Positions 1 to 8,474 of a DNA stretch of 64,000 bases are shown here, piece after piece (within the stretch, counting starts at the first letter, position 1; each line of letters begins with the position of its first letter). Under the pieces are notes generated by a model. It saw only the letters and a list, made by a program, of their open reading frames with translations. It ran no database searches and was not told where the DNA came from. The stretch is from an uncultured Paracoccaceae bacterium. GTDB taxonomy: Bacteria; Pseudomonadota; Alphaproteobacteria; Rhodobacterales; Rhodobacteraceae. The DNA lies in assembly GCA_951812615.1 (NCBI GenBank), contig CATOSU010000003.1, forward strand, positions 1 through 64,000, in the 5' to 3' direction. Both the position numbers and the translations under genes were made by a program.

Positions 1-207
1 CCCAACCCGGCCTCGGCCAGCACCAGCCCGATCTTGTCCCACCGCGTTGCGAAACTGGACCTGCAGGTCACCCGGCATGGTGCCGTCCGCCGCACTGCCG
101 GTCATGCCGGTGACAAACACATGCCCGGACGAAAGAACCCCGCCGGAGAATTTCAGAGCCTCGGGCGCGTCGCCGAAGGCCGCCGGATTAAGCGCGCGTT
201 TTGCCAT
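1..207 (-). pseudogene. RidA-family protein, partial and frameshifted
   Basis: The ATG is at 207-205 and the gene runs off the left edge. The first ~50 residues read like the N-terminus of the RidA/YjgF family (enamine/imine deaminases), including a G-H-V-F-V-T-G-M-T-G strand. At positions 42-43 there is one extra base in a CC pair. Removing it restores a typical helix (R-N-A-W-D-K-I-G-L-V-L-A-E-A-G). It lies 8 bp downstream of the broken sulfatase stop, so both were probably co-transcribed with tctA. The indel may be a sequencing error rather than a true mutation. The family call is reasonable but rests on a fragment. Confidence 0.55.
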
Positions 208-215
208 CGCGGCCC

Positions 216-1740
216 TTATGCCATGCCCACCTGCACCTGCACAGGGCCAGCATCGTCCGGCCGAGCCGCAATCATCTCCATCAGCTCCGCGCGCCTGCCC
301 GACATCTGCGGTTCGTCGAACAGGTTGCGCAATTCATGCGGATCCGCGCCAGATCATACATCTCGCCCGCCCCCGACTGCAGATCCACGGTCAACTTGAA
401 ATCCCGCGTCCGCACCGTGCGCAGGCTGAGACCCACACCCGCCCGCGTCGGCAGCAATTCCCCATTCGTTATAGGCAAAATCGCGGGTCGCATCGCCCTC
501 GATCAGCGAACGCAGGCTCTGCCCATGCTGCGTCTGCAGCGGCGCGGCCCCGCCATAGTCACAGAATGTCGGGCCAAGGTCGATTGTCGAAACCGGCTCC
601 GCCACCCGCTTGCCCGCGGGCACACCGGGCCCGCGCACGATCATCGGCACCCGCAACAGGCCCTCGTAATGCATCGGCCCCTTCAGGATCAGCCCGTGAT
701 CGCCCAGCCAGTCGCCATGGTCCGAGATGTAGATGACGATGGTATTGTCAGCCAGCCCGGCCTCTTCCAGCGCGATCAGGATGCGGCCCACATTATGATC
801 AACCAGCGCGATCTGACCATAGGTATTGCAATGATCTCGCGCAGCTTCTCGTCCGACTGCTCGGGGATCCGGCTATAGGCCTTGCGGATTTCCGCGCCCT
901 CCTTGCTGCCCGTCGGCTCTGCTGTCAGCACCTGTTCGTGCCACCACGGGCGGCCTTCGAACCCGCGCGTGCGATGCTCGGGCAGATCCACCTCTGCCGG
1001 ATCATGCAGACGCGACCACGGTTCGGGCGCATCGAACGGGTGATGCGGATCGGGAAAGCTGACCCATGTGCAAAACGGCTGGTCCCGGGACCGGCCATGC
1101 TTCAACCACTCGATGGCCCGGTCGGCGGTCCATGTGGAGTTGTGCCAGGCCACCGGCAGTTTCGAATGCCATGTCTGCGCCGCGCCCCTGGTATCGCCGG
1201 CGTTCTCCCACATCAGCTTCGTGCGCGCGTCGCCCCGCCGTCCTGATGGTACCAGCGTTCGTAATGCTGCCCGAAAGGCGGCTTTTCGGGCGCCCACCAG
1301 TTGTGACCGACCAGCATCAGCTCCACATGCCCGAACCCCATATATGGTCCGAACCAGTTTTCGTCGTATTGGTCCGATGATTTCAGGCATTCCGGCGTGC
1401 CTGTGGACTCGAACGTGTGATAGGTCGAAAAATGCGCCTTGCCGAAATAACCGGTCTCGTACCCCGAGGCCGACATCGCCCCGGCAAAGCCCTTTGCCCC
1501 GATCTCGGGGTTCAGGTCGATGCCGTTGTCGTGCACCCCGTGGGTCCGGCAATGCTGCCCGGTCAGGATCGACGCGCGGGCAGGCTGGCACACCACGCAG
1601 GGCGTGATGCAGGACGTGAAATGCGTGCCATCCGCCGCCAGCTGATCCAGATGTGGCGTCTTGATGTTCCGCCCCATGAACCCGAAGCAATCGGCGCGCT
1701 GCTGGTCGGCGGAAATCAGGAGGATATTGGGGCGCGTCAT
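216..1740 (-). pseudogene. Sulfatase (alkaline phosphatase superfamily), broken by four 1-base indels
   Basis: The start (1740-1738) overlaps the tctA stop as ATGA. The N-terminus carries the metal site (I-S-A-D-Q-Q) and the formylglycine motif C51-Q-P-A-R-A-S, where Cys51 is normally oxidised to formylglycine by an FGE. The frame then breaks at 1233-1236 (one G missing), 826-827 (one A missing), 460-463 (one G extra) and 344-345 (one G missing), all minus-strand homopolymers. Repairing all four gives one continuous sulfatase of about 508 residues, with S-D-H-G-D-W in the middle and a normal end at 216. Reads of this locus would tell error from decay. The product would hydrolyse sulfate or phosphate esters; the substrate is unknown. 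Coupling to tctABC suggests it acts on the imported compound. Confidence 0.8.
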
Positions 1741-3326
1741 GCAGCGGCCTTTCTGTTGCGGGCGGTAAACACGATGACGGCGACCGAAGCCGCCATGAAC
1801 ACCGCGGCGAGAGGGTTGGTAAACAGGAACCACGGGTCGCCGCCGGTCGCGGCAAAGGCCTGGCGCGCGGTGGCCTCCAGATTGCCGCCGAGGATAAAGG
1901 CAATGACGAAGGGCAGGGGGGAAATGGCCAGCGCCCGCATCACGTAACCCAGCACACCAAAGACCAGCGCGAACCAGATCGCCTCCATCCGGGTTTCCTG
2001 CACATAGATTGCCGCCAGCGTCAGCAGCAGAACCGAGGGCAGCAGGATATGTTTGGGGATCCGGATCATGACGCCCATTGACCGCATGAACAGCCCGCCG
2101 ATGGTCCAGTTCAGGGCGTTGGCCAGCATCATCGTGGTGAACAGGCCAAAGGCCACCACCAGCTCGGGATTGACCGTGTCGGCGGTGAACCGGAATACCG
2201 ACGGGCCGGGGTTGAACCCGCCGATGCTGTCGGCGGCGAGGATCAGGAACACCGCCGCCGCGTTGCCGGGAATGCCCAGCGACAGCACCGGGATCAGATT
2301 GGCCCCCGAGACCGAGGAATTGGCCGCCTCGGTCGAAGCGATGCCCTCGGGTGCGCCCTCGCCGAACGCAGGGTCCTGCGGCGCCTTGCGCTTCTGGTAG
2401 CGTGCCCGGCCAACCGTGTAGCCCAGCGTGGCCGCCAGTGTCGAGCCGATGCCGGGCAGCGCGCCGATGGCCGTGCCGATCAGGGCCGAGCGGGCGATAT
2501 AGGGAAACAGCCGGCGAATATCCGCGCCATGCAGGCGCTGATCACCCTGATCCGCGCTGGCCGCGACGGTGCCCACTTCGCGTTTCTTTCGCCACAGATC
2601 GTCAAGCTCCTTCAGCACGGCGCCGATGATCAGCACGCCCAGCACCGCCGTGGCGATGGGAAACCCCTGCGCCAGCTGCGTGGACCCCATCGAAAGCCGG
2701 GGATAGAAATCCTCGCCCGTGCCCACGTAAACCGCCAACAGCCCCAGACCGGTGGAAATCAAGCCCTTGGCCGGCGAACCGCCCACCACGGCGGCGATGA
2801 AGCTGAGCGACAGGATCAGCAGCGCGGTCTTCTCCGGCAGGTCCAGATAGCGTTCCACAAGGATTGCAAGAAACGGCGCACAGATGATCAGCACGATGTC
2901 GGAAAACGTGTCGCCCGAGGCCGAGGAGAAATGCGCGATGCGCAGAGCCTTTCCCGCCTTGCCGGCCCGGGCCAGCGGGTGACCGTCCAGCGTGGTCATA
3001 AACGCGTCCGGCGTGCCCGGCGTGTTGAACAGGATCGCCGGCACCGCCCCGCCGATGGTCGCGCCCTTCATCACACCGATCAGGAACCCCATCACCGGCA
3101 GCAGCGCGTCGGGCGTGTATCCGAACACTGAAATCAGGATCGGCAGCGCGATTGCCATCGCCACAGGCCCGGCCAGCCCCGGTGTCGCTCCCACCATGAT
3201 GCCGGTCAGAAACCCGGCCAGCACCATGGCTATCGTGACGCTGATTGGCAGGCCGAACATGCTGAACAGCTCGGGCCCCTGGAACACCGCCAGAATGCCC
3301 AGCCAGATATAGTCCAGCGTGCCCAT
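1737..3326 (-). CDS. tctA: TctA-family large permease of a tripartite tricarboxylate transporter
   Basis: This 529-residue, strongly hydrophobic protein has the hallmarks of the TctA/DUF112 family: the N-terminal G-A-T-P-G-L-A-G-P loop, a F-N-T-P-G-T-P-D-A segment around residue 110, and a second related loop P-G-I-G-S-T-L-A-A-T-L-G. About 12 transmembrane helices are expected. It forms the membrane channel with TctB, driven by cation symport, and takes carboxylates from the periplasmic receptor TctC. Its ATG directly follows the tctB stop and its stop overlaps the sulfatase start, so it is the centre of a tctC-tctB-tctA-sulfatase-RidA operon. Substrate cannot be read from sequence. Confidence 0.93.
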   Translation of the reverse strand: MGTLDYIWLGILAVFQGPELFSMFGLPISVTIAMVLAGFLTGIMVGATPGLAGPVAMAIALPILISVFGYTPDALLPVMGFLIGVMKGATIGGAVPAILFNTPGTPDAFMTTLDGHPLARAGKAGKALRIAHFSSASGDTFSDIVLIICAPFLAILVERYLDLPEKTALLILSLSFIAAVVGGSPAKGLISTGLGLLAVYVGTGEDFYPRLSMGSTQLAQGFPIATAVLGVLIIGAVLKELDDLWRKKREVGTVAASADQGDQRLHGADIRRLFPYIARSALIGTAIGALPGIGSTLAATLGYTVGRARYQKRKAPQDPAFGEGAPEGIASTEAANSSVSGANLIPVLSLGIPGNAAAVFLILAADSIGGFNPGPSVFRFTADTVNPELVVAFGLFTTMMLANALNWTIGGLFMRSMGVMIRIPKHILLPSVLLLTLAAIYVQETRMEAIWFALVFGVLGYVMRALAISPLPFVIAFILGGNLEATARQAFAATGGDPWFLFTNPLAAVFMAASVAVIVFTARNRKAAA

Positions 3327-3881
3327 CTACACGTCCCCGTTCGGCGGCAGCAGAAGGTCTTCGAAAGGCACGTCGTAGATCAGCATCATCACGGTCGTGA
3401 TCACCAGCGACAGCAGCACACGCTGCGGGCGCACCCGGCCCTCGACCATGGAAATGCCGCCGGAAATCAGCATGGTGCCGCCGATCAGGAAGCCGACATA
3501 TTTCCACGGCAGGGTATCGCGCAGCAGCCGGTATTCCATGTCCATTCCCAGAACTGCCACCAGCGCAGGTCCGGCATAACGCATCACCAGCAGGCTCAGA
3601 ACGGTCCACCCGACAAAGCTCAGAACAAAGACAAGGTGCCGGCGTCCGAACGCCGGCTGATCCGCGCGCGCGCGCTCGACGAAGATCAACAGAAGACCGC
3701 CGGTCAGCAGGAACAGGGCAGCAATCGAAGGCGCGGCAGCATCCCCGACCGTCACCTGACGCCGGACCTTTTCGATATACCCGGTATCGGTGTCCAGCGG
3801 GATCCAGACGAAAAGCAGGACCGCCGAGAACGCAACCAGGACAAGACCGAGAATGAAATTGCTGCGCGTCGACCCGGACAT
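3327..3881 (-). CDS. tctB: TctB-family small permease of a tripartite tricarboxylate transporter
   Basis: This 184-residue membrane protein has an early helix (F-I-L-G-L-V-L-V-A-F-S-A-V-L-L-F-V-W-I), a central pair of helices and a C-terminal hydrophobic helix pair, as is usual for TctB/DUF1468 proteins. An upstream extension to 3986 is open but would add a polar, non-membrane tail; the ATG at 3881 directly before S-G-S-T-R-S-N-F is the natural start. The stop codon at 3327 abuts the tctA ATG. It is the poorly conserved small subunit, so the identification rests on size, topology and position between tctC and tctA. Confidence 0.85.
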   Translation of the reverse strand: MSGSTRSNFILGLVLVAFSAVLLFVWIPLDTDTGYIEKVRRQVTVGDAAAPSIAALFLLTGGLLLIFVERARADQPAFGRRHLVFVLSFVGWTVLSLLVMRYAGPALVAVLGMDMEYRLLRDTLPWKYVGFLIGGTMLISGGISMVEGRVRPQRVLLSLVITTVMMLIYDVPFEDLLLPPNGDV

Positions 3882-4001
3882 AAGCGGCCTTTCAGGGTTC
3901 GGGGTGTGGTGTTTATCCTGCCGCCCCGGCCGGTGCTCCGGCAAGGGTCGGCAGTTCAGGGGCTGCCTGCCTGAACCTGCAGGCACAGCGCAGCGAAGAC
4001 G

Positions 4002-4029
4002 GGGCCGGCCCGGCGGGTTCAGCCGGCCC
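4002..4029 (-). other. GC-rich hairpin in the tctC-tctB gap
   Basis: GGGCCGGC (4002-4009) pairs perfectly with GCCGGCCC (4022-4029) around a 12-nt loop, 16 nt after the tctC stop. There is no T-run, so it is more likely an attenuator or a 3'-end stabiliser that keeps receptor mRNA above permease mRNA than a full terminator. That function is inferred. Confidence 0.45.
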
Positions 4030-4044
4030 GGACTGTTAGCCGAA

Positions 4045-4992
4045 TTACTCGGCAGAGGCCGCCATCAGCGCGTCTGCATCGCTGTAGGCCTTGGCGATGA
4101 TGGCATCCAGTTCGTCGCCCGAAATGGTGACCGCGCCACCGAAGCCCTTGGCGATGAACTGGTTCGCCTTGGAATTCGGGTCGTTCACGATGTCCTGGAT
4201 CGCGGCGGAGATCGCAGCGCGTGCCGCCGGATCCATGCCCTTCGGCCCGGCCAGCATGAACATGGTGTCGTTGTAGAACTCGACGCCAAATTCGGTCAGC
4301 ATCGGTGCATCCGGGGAATTGGCCAGCGGTTCGGATTTGACCGAGGCAAGCTCCACCATGTCGCCGGCCGAAACGGCCTTAGCCTGGATCCCGGCGCCGA
4401 AGCCGACATCGATATCACCCGCAGTCAGGCCGTTCATAACCGCCTTGCCGCCCTTGACCGAGACGATGTTGAACTCAATCCCGTTCTCCTTACCGATGAC
4501 ATAAGCCAGATCGGCCAGCGACGGGCTCATCACGCCAAAGCGAATCGCGGTGCCCCCCTTGGCGGCTGCAATCACGTCGGCCAGCGTCTTGTAGCCCGCG
4601 CTGGTCAACGCAACGACGGCCATTTGCGAGCCTGCTGTTGTCGTGAGCGGAGTCACCATGTCCGGCGAACCGGCATTTGCAGCCCGCAGGTTGTAGCCCA
4701 GCGTTTCGGTCACGATCATCGCAATCGCCGTGCCGTCCGGGTTTTCGCCGGAAATCGCCTTGGCCGCGTTGAGGCCACCCTTGCCGGTCACCTGCTCGGG
4801 AATGATCTTCCAGCCGTGCCGCGCTTCCAGTTCCTCGGCGATCAGCCGCGCCTGCGTATCGGCGCCGCCACCGGCACGGAATGCGATCATCAGCTTGATC
4901 GGGCCCGGGGGCGTCCAGTCCGCGGCCAGAGCGCCGGTTGCGAGTACCGCGAGGCCGGCTGCGGCCGCCGCCGCTCTCAGAATCATCTTCAT
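4045..4992 (-). CDS. tctC: TctC/Bug-type periplasmic solute-binding protein
   Basis: The 315-residue product begins M-K-M-I-L-R with a Sec signal peptide rich in Ala/Leu and a likely cleavage site at A-L-A (residue 23). The mature start W-T-P-P-G-P-I-K-L-M-I-A-F is typical of the Bug (TctC) receptors of TTT transporters, followed by the family's G-G-G-A-D ligand loop. The ATG at 4992 has a strong GGAGG upstream; longer in-frame starts would bury the signal peptide. It is the first gene of the tct operon and is divergent from marR across a region with two operator-like palindromes, so MarR control is likely. Confidence 0.92.
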   Translation of the reverse strand: MKMILRAAAAAAGLAVLATGALAADWTPPGPIKLMIAFRAGGGADTQARLIAEELEARHGWKIIPEQVTGKGGLNAAKAISGENPDGTAIAMIVTETLGYNLRAANAGSPDMVTPLTTTAGSQMAVVALTSAGYKTLADVIAAAKGGTAIRFGVMSPSLADLAYVIGKENGIEFNIVSVKGGKAVMNGLTAGDIDVGFGAGIQAKAVSAGDMVELASVKSEPLANSPDAPMLTEFGVEFYNDTMFMLAGPKGMDPAARAAISAAIQDIVNDPNSKANQFIAKGFGGAVTISGDELDAIIAKAYSDADALMAASAE

Positions 4993-5039
4993 GGGTGTCC
5001 TCCCTATTGGCTCCCTGCACGGCAGGCTGGCAGACAGTA

Positions 5040-5053
5040 GTTGACTAGTCAAC
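5040..5053. promoter_or_regulatory. Perfect palindrome GTTGACTAGTCAAC, likely MarR operator 1
   Basis: A 14-bp perfect inverted repeat lies in the divergent tctC-marR intergenic region. The TTGAC...GTCAA half-sites are the kind bound by MarR-family dimers. It starts exactly 20 bp (two helical turns) from a sister palindrome, so two dimers could sit on the same DNA face. Confidence 0.75.
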
Positions 5054-5059
5054 AATAAA

Positions 5060-5073
5060 GTTGACGCGTCAAC
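5060..5073. promoter_or_regulatory. Perfect palindrome GTTGACGCGTCAAC, likely MarR operator 2
   Basis: This is the second 14-bp perfect inverted repeat, with the same half-sites as the one at 5040 and a different central dinucleotide pair. It lies 38 bp before the marR ATG and about 70 bp before tctC, so it can act on both divergent promoters. Confidence 0.75.
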
Positions 5074-5110
5074 CGAACGGTGCCACTCTGCCGGTCAGCA
5101 AGAGGTGAAC

Positions 5111-5590
5111 ATGGACCAGAACACCGGATCCGAAGATTATCTGGACAACCTGCCGCTGCAGAGGTTTCTGACCTACCGGCTGTTGCGGGTGCACGCGAAA
5201 CTGAACGCACAGGCAATCCGCAGACTAAAGGAGGTCTGCGGCCTCTCCCTGTCGCACTGGCGCGTGCTGGCGATGATCGCCGTCAACCCGGGCGCCACCT
5301 CAACGCGCATCAGCCGGCTCAGCGACATCGACAAGGGACAACTGTCGCGCTGCGTCAAGGCGATGTCGGCCGAAGGTCTGCTGCGGGTCGAAGACGACAA
5401 CTCGGATCAACGGCAGCAGCACCTGCACCTGACGGACATGGGACAGGACCTGTACGACACGACCGTCCCCCGCATGCGGGCCCGCCAGCGCTATCTGCTG
5501 GGACAGCTGACACCGCAGGAGCGCGACCTGTTCTATACCGTGCTCGACAAGCTTGAGATCGCGGCGGAAACCTTGGACATCCCGGAATGA
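5111..5590 (+). CDS. MarR-family transcriptional regulator
   Basis: This 159-residue protein has the winged-helix layout of MarR: N-terminal dimer helix (Y-R-L-L-R-V-H-A-K-L-N), recognition region around L-S-H-W-R-V-L-A-M-I-A...T-S-T-R-I-S-R-L...K-G-Q-L-S-R-C-V-K-A-M, and the wing V-E-D-D-N-S-D-Q-R-Q-Q-H-L-H-L-T. The ATG at 5111 follows AAGAGG; a GTG at 5105 is also possible. The stop overlaps the sulfatase start (ATGA). It is divergent from tctC with two palindromes between them, so it probably represses both units and is released by an imported or processed ligand. The ligand is not predictable. Confidence 0.9.
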   Translation: MDQNTGSEDYLDNLPLQRFLTYRLLRVHAKLNAQAIRRLKEVCGLSLSHWRVLAMIAVNPGATSTRISRLSDIDKGQLSRCVKAMSAEGLLRVEDDNSDQRQQHLHLTDMGQDLYDTTVPRMRARQRYLLGQLTPQERDLFYTVLDKLEIAAETLDIPE

Positions 5591-7020
5591 CATCAAACCT
5601 GCTGGTCATTATGTCTGACGAACATCAGGCCCGCGCGCTGGGCTGCGCCGGCCACCCGTTCGTGCAAACCCCGCATCTCGATGCGCTGGCCGCCAGCGGC
5701 ACCCGGTTCACGGACGCCTATACGCCCTCGCCGATCTGTGTCCCGGCCCGGGCGAGCTTTGCCACAGGCCAATACGTACACCAGACCCGGCTCTGGGACA
5801 ACGCGATGCCTTATACCGGCGAACCGCGCGGCTGGGGTCATGCGTTGCAGGCGCGCGGGGTGCCGGTCGAGTCCATCGGCAAGCTGCATTACCGCGATCC
5901 CGAGGATCCCGCCGGCTTCGATACCGAACATATCCCGATGATGGTTACCGACGGGGTCGGCATGGTCTGGGCCTCGATCCGGGGCGAGCAGGACCGCATG
6001 CTGATGCCGGGCCGGATGCTGGGCGATTACATCGGTCCGGGCAACAGCCGGTACACCGATTACGACGCCGCCGTCGTCACCCGCACGGACCAGTGGCTGC
6101 AGGACCGTGCCGCATCCGCCGATGACCGGCCGTGGTGTCTTTATGTCGGGCTCGTCGCGCCGCATTTCCCGCTGGTCGTGCCACAGCAGTTCTACGACCT
6201 CTACCCGACCGACAGCCTGCCGCCGTCCAAGCTGCACCCGCGCGACGGACATGCCCGCCACCCGTGGGTGCAAAAGCAATTTGAACTGGACCGCAGCGAA
6301 GACCTGTTCACGGACGAAGCCGAACGGTTGCGCGCGATTGCCAGTTATTATGGCCTCTGCACCTGGCTCGACCACAATGTTGGTCAGATCCTCGCGTCGC
6401 TTGACGCCGCCGGCATGACCGGGGACACCACCGTTGTCTACACCTCGGACCATGGCGACAATGTCGGCGCCCGCGGCCTCTGGGGCAAATCCAACCTCTA
6501 TCAGGAAAGCACGGCGATCCCGATGATCATGGCCGGCCCGGACGTGCCGCAACGGGTTTGCCGCACCCCGGTCAGCCTTGTGGACCTGTCGCTGGGCATC
6601 GCCCGTCATTTCGGCGGCGACATCGACGCCGCCCCGGGTGCGACGCCGCTGGCCGATCTGGCCGTCGAACCGGACCGGCCCGACCGTCCGGTGTTCAGCG
6701 AATACCATGCGGTCGGCGCCGTCTCCGGCGGCTTCATGCTGCGGCAGGGGCGCTGGAAATATCACCATTACGTCGGCTTCGCGCCAGAGCTTTTCGATCT
6801 CGAGACCGACCCGAGAGAGGAAATCGACCTCGCCGCCAGCCCCGGGCACGCGGCCATCCGCGCGGACATGGAACAGGCCTTGCGCAACATCGTCGATCCC
6901 GAGGCCGCCAGCGCACAGGCCTTTGCCGATCAGGCCGCCCTGATTGACGGCTATGGCGGGCGCGAGGCCGCCCTGAAACTGGGCGCCCCTGCCGCCACCC
7001 CGCCGCCGGCGCTGACCTGA
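5587..7020 (+). CDS. Sulfatase (formylglycine type)
   Basis: The 477-residue enzyme belongs to the alkaline-phosphatase superfamily. The N-terminal metal-binding strand (L-L-V-I-M-S-D-E-H), the active-site motif C51-V-P-A-R-A-S for formylglycine, a G-K-L-H-Y segment, the second metal site T-S-D-H-G-D-N, and the C-terminal L-F-D-L-E-T-D-P-R-E-E are all present. There is no signal peptide, so it acts in the cytoplasm on imported esters. It is translationally coupled to marR by an ATGA overlap. The substrate is unknown; arylsulfatases, choline sulfatases and phosphonate esterases share this fold. Confidence 0.9.
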   Translation: MTSNLLVIMSDEHQARALGCAGHPFVQTPHLDALAASGTRFTDAYTPSPICVPARASFATGQYVHQTRLWDNAMPYTGEPRGWGHALQARGVPVESIGKLHYRDPEDPAGFDTEHIPMMVTDGVGMVWASIRGEQDRMLMPGRMLGDYIGPGNSRYTDYDAAVVTRTDQWLQDRAASADDRPWCLYVGLVAPHFPLVVPQQFYDLYPTDSLPPSKLHPRDGHARHPWVQKQFELDRSEDLFTDEAERLRAIASYYGLCTWLDHNVGQILASLDAAGMTGDTTVVYTSDHGDNVGARGLWGKSNLYQESTAIPMIMAGPDVPQRVCRTPVSLVDLSLGIARHFGGDIDAAPGATPLADLAVEPDRPDRPVFSEYHAVGAVSGGFMLRQGRWKYHHYVGFAPELFDLETDPREEIDLAASPGHAAIRADMEQALRNIVDPEAASAQAFADQAALIDGYGGREAALKLGAPAATPPPALT

Positions 7021-7042
7021 CCACATGGCTTGCCCCGGCGCC

Positions 7043-7067
7043 TCCGGCCCGGCATGGTCGGGCCGGA
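7043..7067 (+). other. Stable hairpin between sulfatase and nitroreductase
   Basis: TCCGGCCCG (7043-7051) and CGGGCCGGA (7059-7067) form a perfect 9-bp stem with a 7-nt loop in the 60-bp gap. There is no T-run. It may stabilise the upstream message or dampen expression of the nitroreductase. Confidence 0.4.
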
Positions 7068-7080
7068 CGGGAGATCAGCA

Positions 7081-7917
7081 ATGAACGATACCAAAATCTC
7101 GGAGGCGCTCGCGGAACGCTACGGTGCCGACATACCTGTGCCCGGCGAACTGGCGCAGAACCCCGCGCTGCAGACCATGGCGGCGCGCGGTTCGTGCCGC
7201 TGGTTCCGCGACGTCCCGGTGCCCGACGACCTCCTGCGTGCGTTATGCGCCATCGCACTGGCCGCGCCTTCGAAAAGCGACCTGCAGCAACGCGACATCG
7301 TGATGATCCGCGCCGCGGAACAACTGGCCGCGGTCAAGGCCCTGCTGACCGGTCAGGACTGGATCGCACAGGCGCCGGCCCTGCTGATCTTCTGCGCCAA
7401 TAACCGCCGCCAGCGCCTGATGCACGACTGGCGCAACCGAACCTTTGTCAACGATCACCTCGATGCGTTCTTCAACGCCTCCGTCGATGCCGGCATCGCG
7501 CTGGCGGGCTTTGTCCACGCGGCCGAGGCGGCCGGGCTCGGCTGCTGCCCGATCAGCACGATCCGCAACCGCGCGGCCGATGTCAGCACCCTTCTGAACC
7601 TGCCCGATCACGTCTTCCCCGTCGCCGCACTCGCCGTGGGCTATCCGCAGTTCCCGTCGCCGCGCATCTCCATGCGCCTGCCACTGGACACCACCCTGCA
7701 CTGCGACCGCTACGATGAAACCGGCCTGCGCGCCGCCGTCGACACCTATGACACTGCGCGCAACGCCCATCGTCCGATGACCGCCCAGCGTCAGCCGGAC
7801 CGCTTCGGCACGACCGAACCCTACACCTGGTCGGATGACAAGACGCGGCAATACGCGGCACCCGAACGCAACGATTTCGGAGCCTTCATCCGGGGCAGGG
7901 GGTTTGACCTCTCCTGA
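7081..7917 (+). CDS. Nitroreductase-family FMN oxidoreductase
   Basis: The 278-residue protein has the nitroreductase layout: an N-terminal R-G-S-C-R-W-F-R segment binding FMN phosphate, A-L-A-A-P-S-K-S-D-L-Q-Q as the A-P-S-x-x-x-x-Q motif, a central hydrophobic helix (A-S-V-D-A-G-I-A-L-A-G-F-V-H-A-A-E), and the G-L-G-C-C-P-I-S-T-I-R turn. The ATG at 7081 has a modest GGAG upstream. It is in the MarR-sulfatase unit, 60 bp after the sulfatase, and so may reduce or detoxify the product of that pathway. The substrate is unknown; no iodotyrosine- or BluB-specific feature was recognised. Confidence 0.85.
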   Translation: MNDTKISEALAERYGADIPVPGELAQNPALQTMAARGSCRWFRDVPVPDDLLRALCAIALAAPSKSDLQQRDIVMIRAAEQLAAVKALLTGQDWIAQAPALLIFCANNRRQRLMHDWRNRTFVNDHLDAFFNASVDAGIALAGFVHAAEAAGLGCCPISTIRNRAADVSTLLNLPDHVFPVAALAVGYPQFPSPRISMRLPLDTTLHCDRYDETGLRAAVDTYDTARNAHRPMTAQRQPDRFGTTEPYTWSDDKTRQYAAPERNDFGAFIRGRGFDLS

Positions 7918-7951
7918 GCTGCGCCCCCGTTCGCGCCCGCAGGGCGCGCCG

Positions 7952-7984
7952 GTCGGATCGCTATAGCGATCCGACACATCTTTT
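7952..7984. terminator. Bidirectional terminator between convergent genes
   Basis: Positions 7952-7975 are a perfect 24-nt palindrome centred on CTATAG, followed by a short T-run (7981-7984). It lies between the nitroreductase stop and the stop of the minus-strand cupin gene. Confidence 0.65.
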
Positions 7985-7988
7985 CCCC

Positions 7989-8393
7989 TCAGGCCGGTGC
8001 GCGCGCGTAATCCTCGTCCGACACCAGATCCAGCCAGGTTGCCGCCATTCCGTCCAGCGCCTCCTGCAGCGCCAGATGGACCATCGCGGTTTCCGGCCCG
8101 GCCCCGTGCCAGTGCTCCACCTCCGGCGGGATCCACACGGTGTCACCGGCCCGGATCACCCGTGGTGCTTCCCCGCGCAGACAGACCAGCCCGCTGCCAT
8201 CGGTCACGTGCAGGGTCTGCCCGAACGGGTGCCAATGCCACCCGGTCCGCGCGCCGGGTTCGAAGGCTACGCGCAGGGCGCGAATGCGCGCCGGCTCGGG
8301 CGCCACGATGATCGGGTCCTGCCAGACCCTGCCGGTGAAGTATTCCGGGTCAGCCTTGCGGGTCGGGCGGCTGCCCGCCGGGAAAATCTGCAT
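7989..8393 (-). CDS. Cupin-domain protein
   Basis: This 134-residue single-domain cupin has the first metal motif as G-W-H-W-H-P-F-G-Q-T (two His, with Gln where Glu is common) and the second as P-P-E-V-E-H-W-H-G. The likely fold is a small beta-barrel binding a divalent metal. The family resembles small cupins found next to carboxymuconolactone decarboxylase-like and quinone-related enzymes, but no specific activity can be assigned. It lies 81 bp downstream of the Old Yellow Enzyme gene on the same strand and may share its transcript. Confidence 0.8.
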   Translation of the reverse strand: MQIFPAGSRPTRKADPEYFTGRVWQDPIIVAPEPARIRALRVAFEPGARTGWHWHPFGQTLHVTDGSGLVCLRGEAPRVIRAGDTVWIPPEVEHWHGAGPETAMVHLALQEALDGMAATWLDLVSDEDYARAPA

Positions 8394-8474
8394 GATCGTT
8401 CTCCTTGTGTCTCCGGAATGGAATTGCCCGGTTTTGGAAACGGGGCCTGCGAATCCTGCCCCGTTTTGTAGATT

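Noticed and set aside
3790-5040. Plus-strand open frame of 416 codons
   Set aside because: It lies antisense to tctC and the tctB-tctC gap and has no homology.
5593-7026. Minus-strand open frame of 477 codons
   Set aside because: It is the antisense shadow of the second sulfatase.
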